Part shown: piece by piece, positions 62,592 through 64,000 of the stretch
Numbering within the stretch: position 1 is the stretch's first letter
How the letters are laid out: each line of letters starts with the position of its first letter
NCBI RefSeq assembly: GCF_016446285.1
Contig: NZ_CP054140.1
Coordinates: forward strand, 911,501 to 975,500
Length of the DNA stretch: 64,000 nt
From: Desulfobulbus oligotrophicus
GTDB taxonomy: Bacteria > Desulfobacterota > Desulfobulbia > Desulfobulbales > Desulfobulbaceae
Direction: 5' to 3'
Notes under the pieces: model-generated
What the model was told of the DNA's origin: nothing
Database searches by the model: none
What the model saw: the letters and a program-made list of their open reading frames with translations, nothing else
Position numbers and translations under genes: made by a program

Positions 62592-64000
62592 TCATGCCTG
62601 TCGAAGTTTGGCCTGAAGCCCTGAGTAGCGAATTAATCGCCGTTGACTGATGAGCTGCAGGAGATCTGCTCGGCAGTAGAGGGTCAGTTCGGCTCGCGCC
62701 CGGGTAATTCCAGTATACAGGAGTTCCTTGCTGAGAATGGGCAGATCCTCCTGGGGCATGATCAGTAAAACCCTGGCAAACTCGGAGCCCTGCGCCTTAT
62801 GCACTGTAAGAGCATAGGATGGTTGCCAGGCCGGTAACTGCCCCGGGTGGAATGGTTTAAGTTCGCCGTCTGCAAGAGGAAACCAGGCCTGGAGGACTCC
62901 CCGCTCATCGGGCCACAGCACACCGGTATCTCCGTTGAACAGGCCGATGTGGTAGGCGTTACGCAGGATCAATATCGGCATGCCACGATACCAGTACCCG
63001 CCTCCGGAGATGTGGCCAAGGCGTCGCCCCATACTTTCCGCCACGCGGTTGATGCCTTCAACGCCGGTCGGGCCTTCCCGCAGGGCACAGAGAACACGAC
63101 GATCAGCCAGTTCCTGAAGGGCGATGAGCGGCGAAGTGGCCGTCAGCAACGGCAGAATAAATGGAACAAGGTGTTCCTGTAACCGGGCGGTGAAAGAGCC
63201 GTGCTTGTCACATGGCAGGTGCAGGTCTGTGAAGGAGCGCTGCTGTACTGCCTGGAGACTGTCGACAGCGCCGTCAAGAACCGCCCGGGCCAGGGTGCTG
63301 ATCCCGGAATTTTCAGAGAACCGATGACTCACCTGTAGCCTGACCAGCGAGTCTGCCATGGGTTCTGCCGGTTCTCCGGCTGGAGCAGGTGGAAGCGAAG
63401 TCCCCAGAAATGGCCGCAACTGATCCCGCAATCGGCTTGACCAGTGGTTGCCGCCATCACCACAGACATCACCAAAAAAATTGCCCGCCTCCACCGAGGC
63501 TAACTGATCCTTATCTCCCAGCAGAATCAGCTGACAGGTAGCAGGCAGCGCACTCAGGGTGGCTGCCATGAGCGGTATGTCGATCATCGATGCCTCGTCA
63601 AGCAGGAGGAGGTCGAGATGAAGCGGGTTGCTCCGGTTGTGAAAGAAATCCGAGCTGTACCTCTGATATCCGAGCAGGCGATGAATGGTTTGTGTCTGGT
63701 CCGGAATGAGTTCGGTTAAGGCCTGTGGCAGTGTTGTTTTTGCACGGCGAATCGACTCCTGAAGACGAAGGGCGGCCTTCCCGGTGGGTGCAGCCAGGGC
63801 GATGCGAAGTGGTGTGGGGGCAAGAGACGTGAGAAGGGCAAGGATGCGGGTTGCGGTATGTGTTTTTCCTGTCCCGGCACCGCCGGTTATCACGACAACA
63901 CGCCGGAAAAGCGCCAGGGCCGCAGAGGCGCGTTGCCAGTCGGTATCTTCTGTCTGTGCCGTATCCGGGAACAGCTGATTGAGTATCGACAAAGTATCCG
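62592..64000 (-). CDS. recD: Exodeoxyribonuclease V alpha subunit, 5' end outside window
   Basis: RecD is the fast 5'-3' helicase subunit of RecBCD. The visible 469 codons include Walker A TGGAGTGKTHTATRIL, Walker B LDLLLLDEASMIDIPLM, LLGDKDQLASVEAG, HRF (VSHRFSENS) and the C-terminal SYALTVHKAQGSEFARVLL and LYTGITRARAELTLY motifs. The open frame continues past 64000, so the N-terminal part is missing. It is convergent with the lipoprotein esterase gene and no terminator stands between them. Confidence 0.9.
   Translation of the reverse strand, partial: DTLSILNQLFPDTAQTEDTDWQRASAALALFRRVVVITGGAGTGKTHTATRILALLTSLAPTPLRIALAAPTGKAALRLQESIRRAKTTLPQALTELIPDQTQTIHRLLGYQRYSSDFFHNRSNPLHLDLLLLDEASMIDIPLMAATLSALPATCQLILLGDKDQLASVEAGNFFGDVCGDGGNHWSSRLRDQLRPFLGTSLPPAPAGEPAEPMADSLVRLQVSHRFSENSGISTLARAVLDGAVDSLQAVQQRSFTDLHLPCDKHGSFTARLQEHLVPFILPLLTATSPLIALQELADRRVLCALREGPTGVEGINRVAESMGRRLGHISGGGYWYRGMPILILRNAYHIGLFNGDTGVLWPDERGVLQAWFPLADGELKPFHPGQLPAWQPSYALTVHKAQGSEFARVLLIMPQEDLPILSKELLYTGITRARAELTLYCRADLLQLISQRRLIRYSGLQAKLRQA

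Noticed and set aside
1-64000. tRNA, rRNA, CRISPR, insertion sequence or prophage
   Set aside because: No cloverleaf with T-loop motif, no repeat-spacer series, no transposase or integrase pattern was seen by eye; a tRNAscan or Infernal run would be decisive.

Overview
The window is a chromosome segment from a Gram-negative anaerobe, most likely a sulfate- or sulfur-metabolising Desulfobacterota (Desulfobulbales-like). This placement is an inference. It rests on GTP-dependent PEP carboxykinase, a long-form phosphotransacetylase, a family II manganese pyrophosphatase, a stand-alone IMP cyclohydrolase domain, YeeE/YedE sulfur transporters, DUF4388 and FHA signalling proteins, and an apparent selenocysteine codon. 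No rRNA, tRNA, CRISPR array, insertion sequence or prophage was seen.

Layout. 0-5 kb: partial FHA protein, pckG and a transketolase. 5-13.6 kb: a signalling operon of TonB-dependent receptor, YfiR, hybrid kinase with a YfiN-like periplasmic sensor, a truncated membrane sensor and a REC-GGDEF-EAL protein. 13.8-21.3 kb: a serine hydrolase, a DUF7352 protein, purU and a four-gene ABC export operon (permease, ATPase, adaptor, outer-membrane factor). 21.9-31.6 kb: a minus-strand locus with an outer-membrane channel, an SDR dehydrogenase, a NarL-type two-component system, an MFS transporter and a trxB-trx-arylsulfotransferase operon. 31.8-38.3 kb: BI-1 protein, ppaC, a UshA-like protein with an in-frame UGA, rarA, an adenylate cyclase and a PilZ protein. 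38.5-47 kb: aldehyde dehydrogenase, folE2, and a run of hslR, IMP cyclohydrolase, purN, pyrR, a kinase and a U32 protein. 47-52.6 kb: msbA and three glycosyltransferases (envelope glycolipid), with a possible tiny lipoprotein. 52.6-64 kb: paired YeeE/YedE transporters, pta, a radical SAM protein, a cyclic-nucleotide-like regulator, yciB, a lipoprotein esterase and partial recD.

Two signals stand out. First, three promoters in the 21.9-31.6 kb locus carry the same element with fixed spacing (AACTCG-N8-CGAGG-N17-CCAGG on the + strand). It precedes the outer-membrane channel, the MFS transporter and the trxB-trx-arylsulfotransferase operon, and an unlinked-looking response regulator sits among them. 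This predicts a small regulon for handling an aromatic, possibly sulfated, compound, with an arylsulfotransferase that lacks a signal peptide and is paired with thioredoxin. Second, the protein downstream of rarA is split by one in-frame TGA, at the place where its relatives have the second Cys of a PCGC motif; a small hairpin follows, so it is best read as a selenoprotein.

The 5-13.6 kb operon suggests a rewired YfiR/YfiN pathway in which the periplasmic sensor drives phosphorelay to a c-di-GMP enzyme. Adenylate cyclase, PilZ, and a cNMP-type regulator elsewhere add to a dense second-messenger network.
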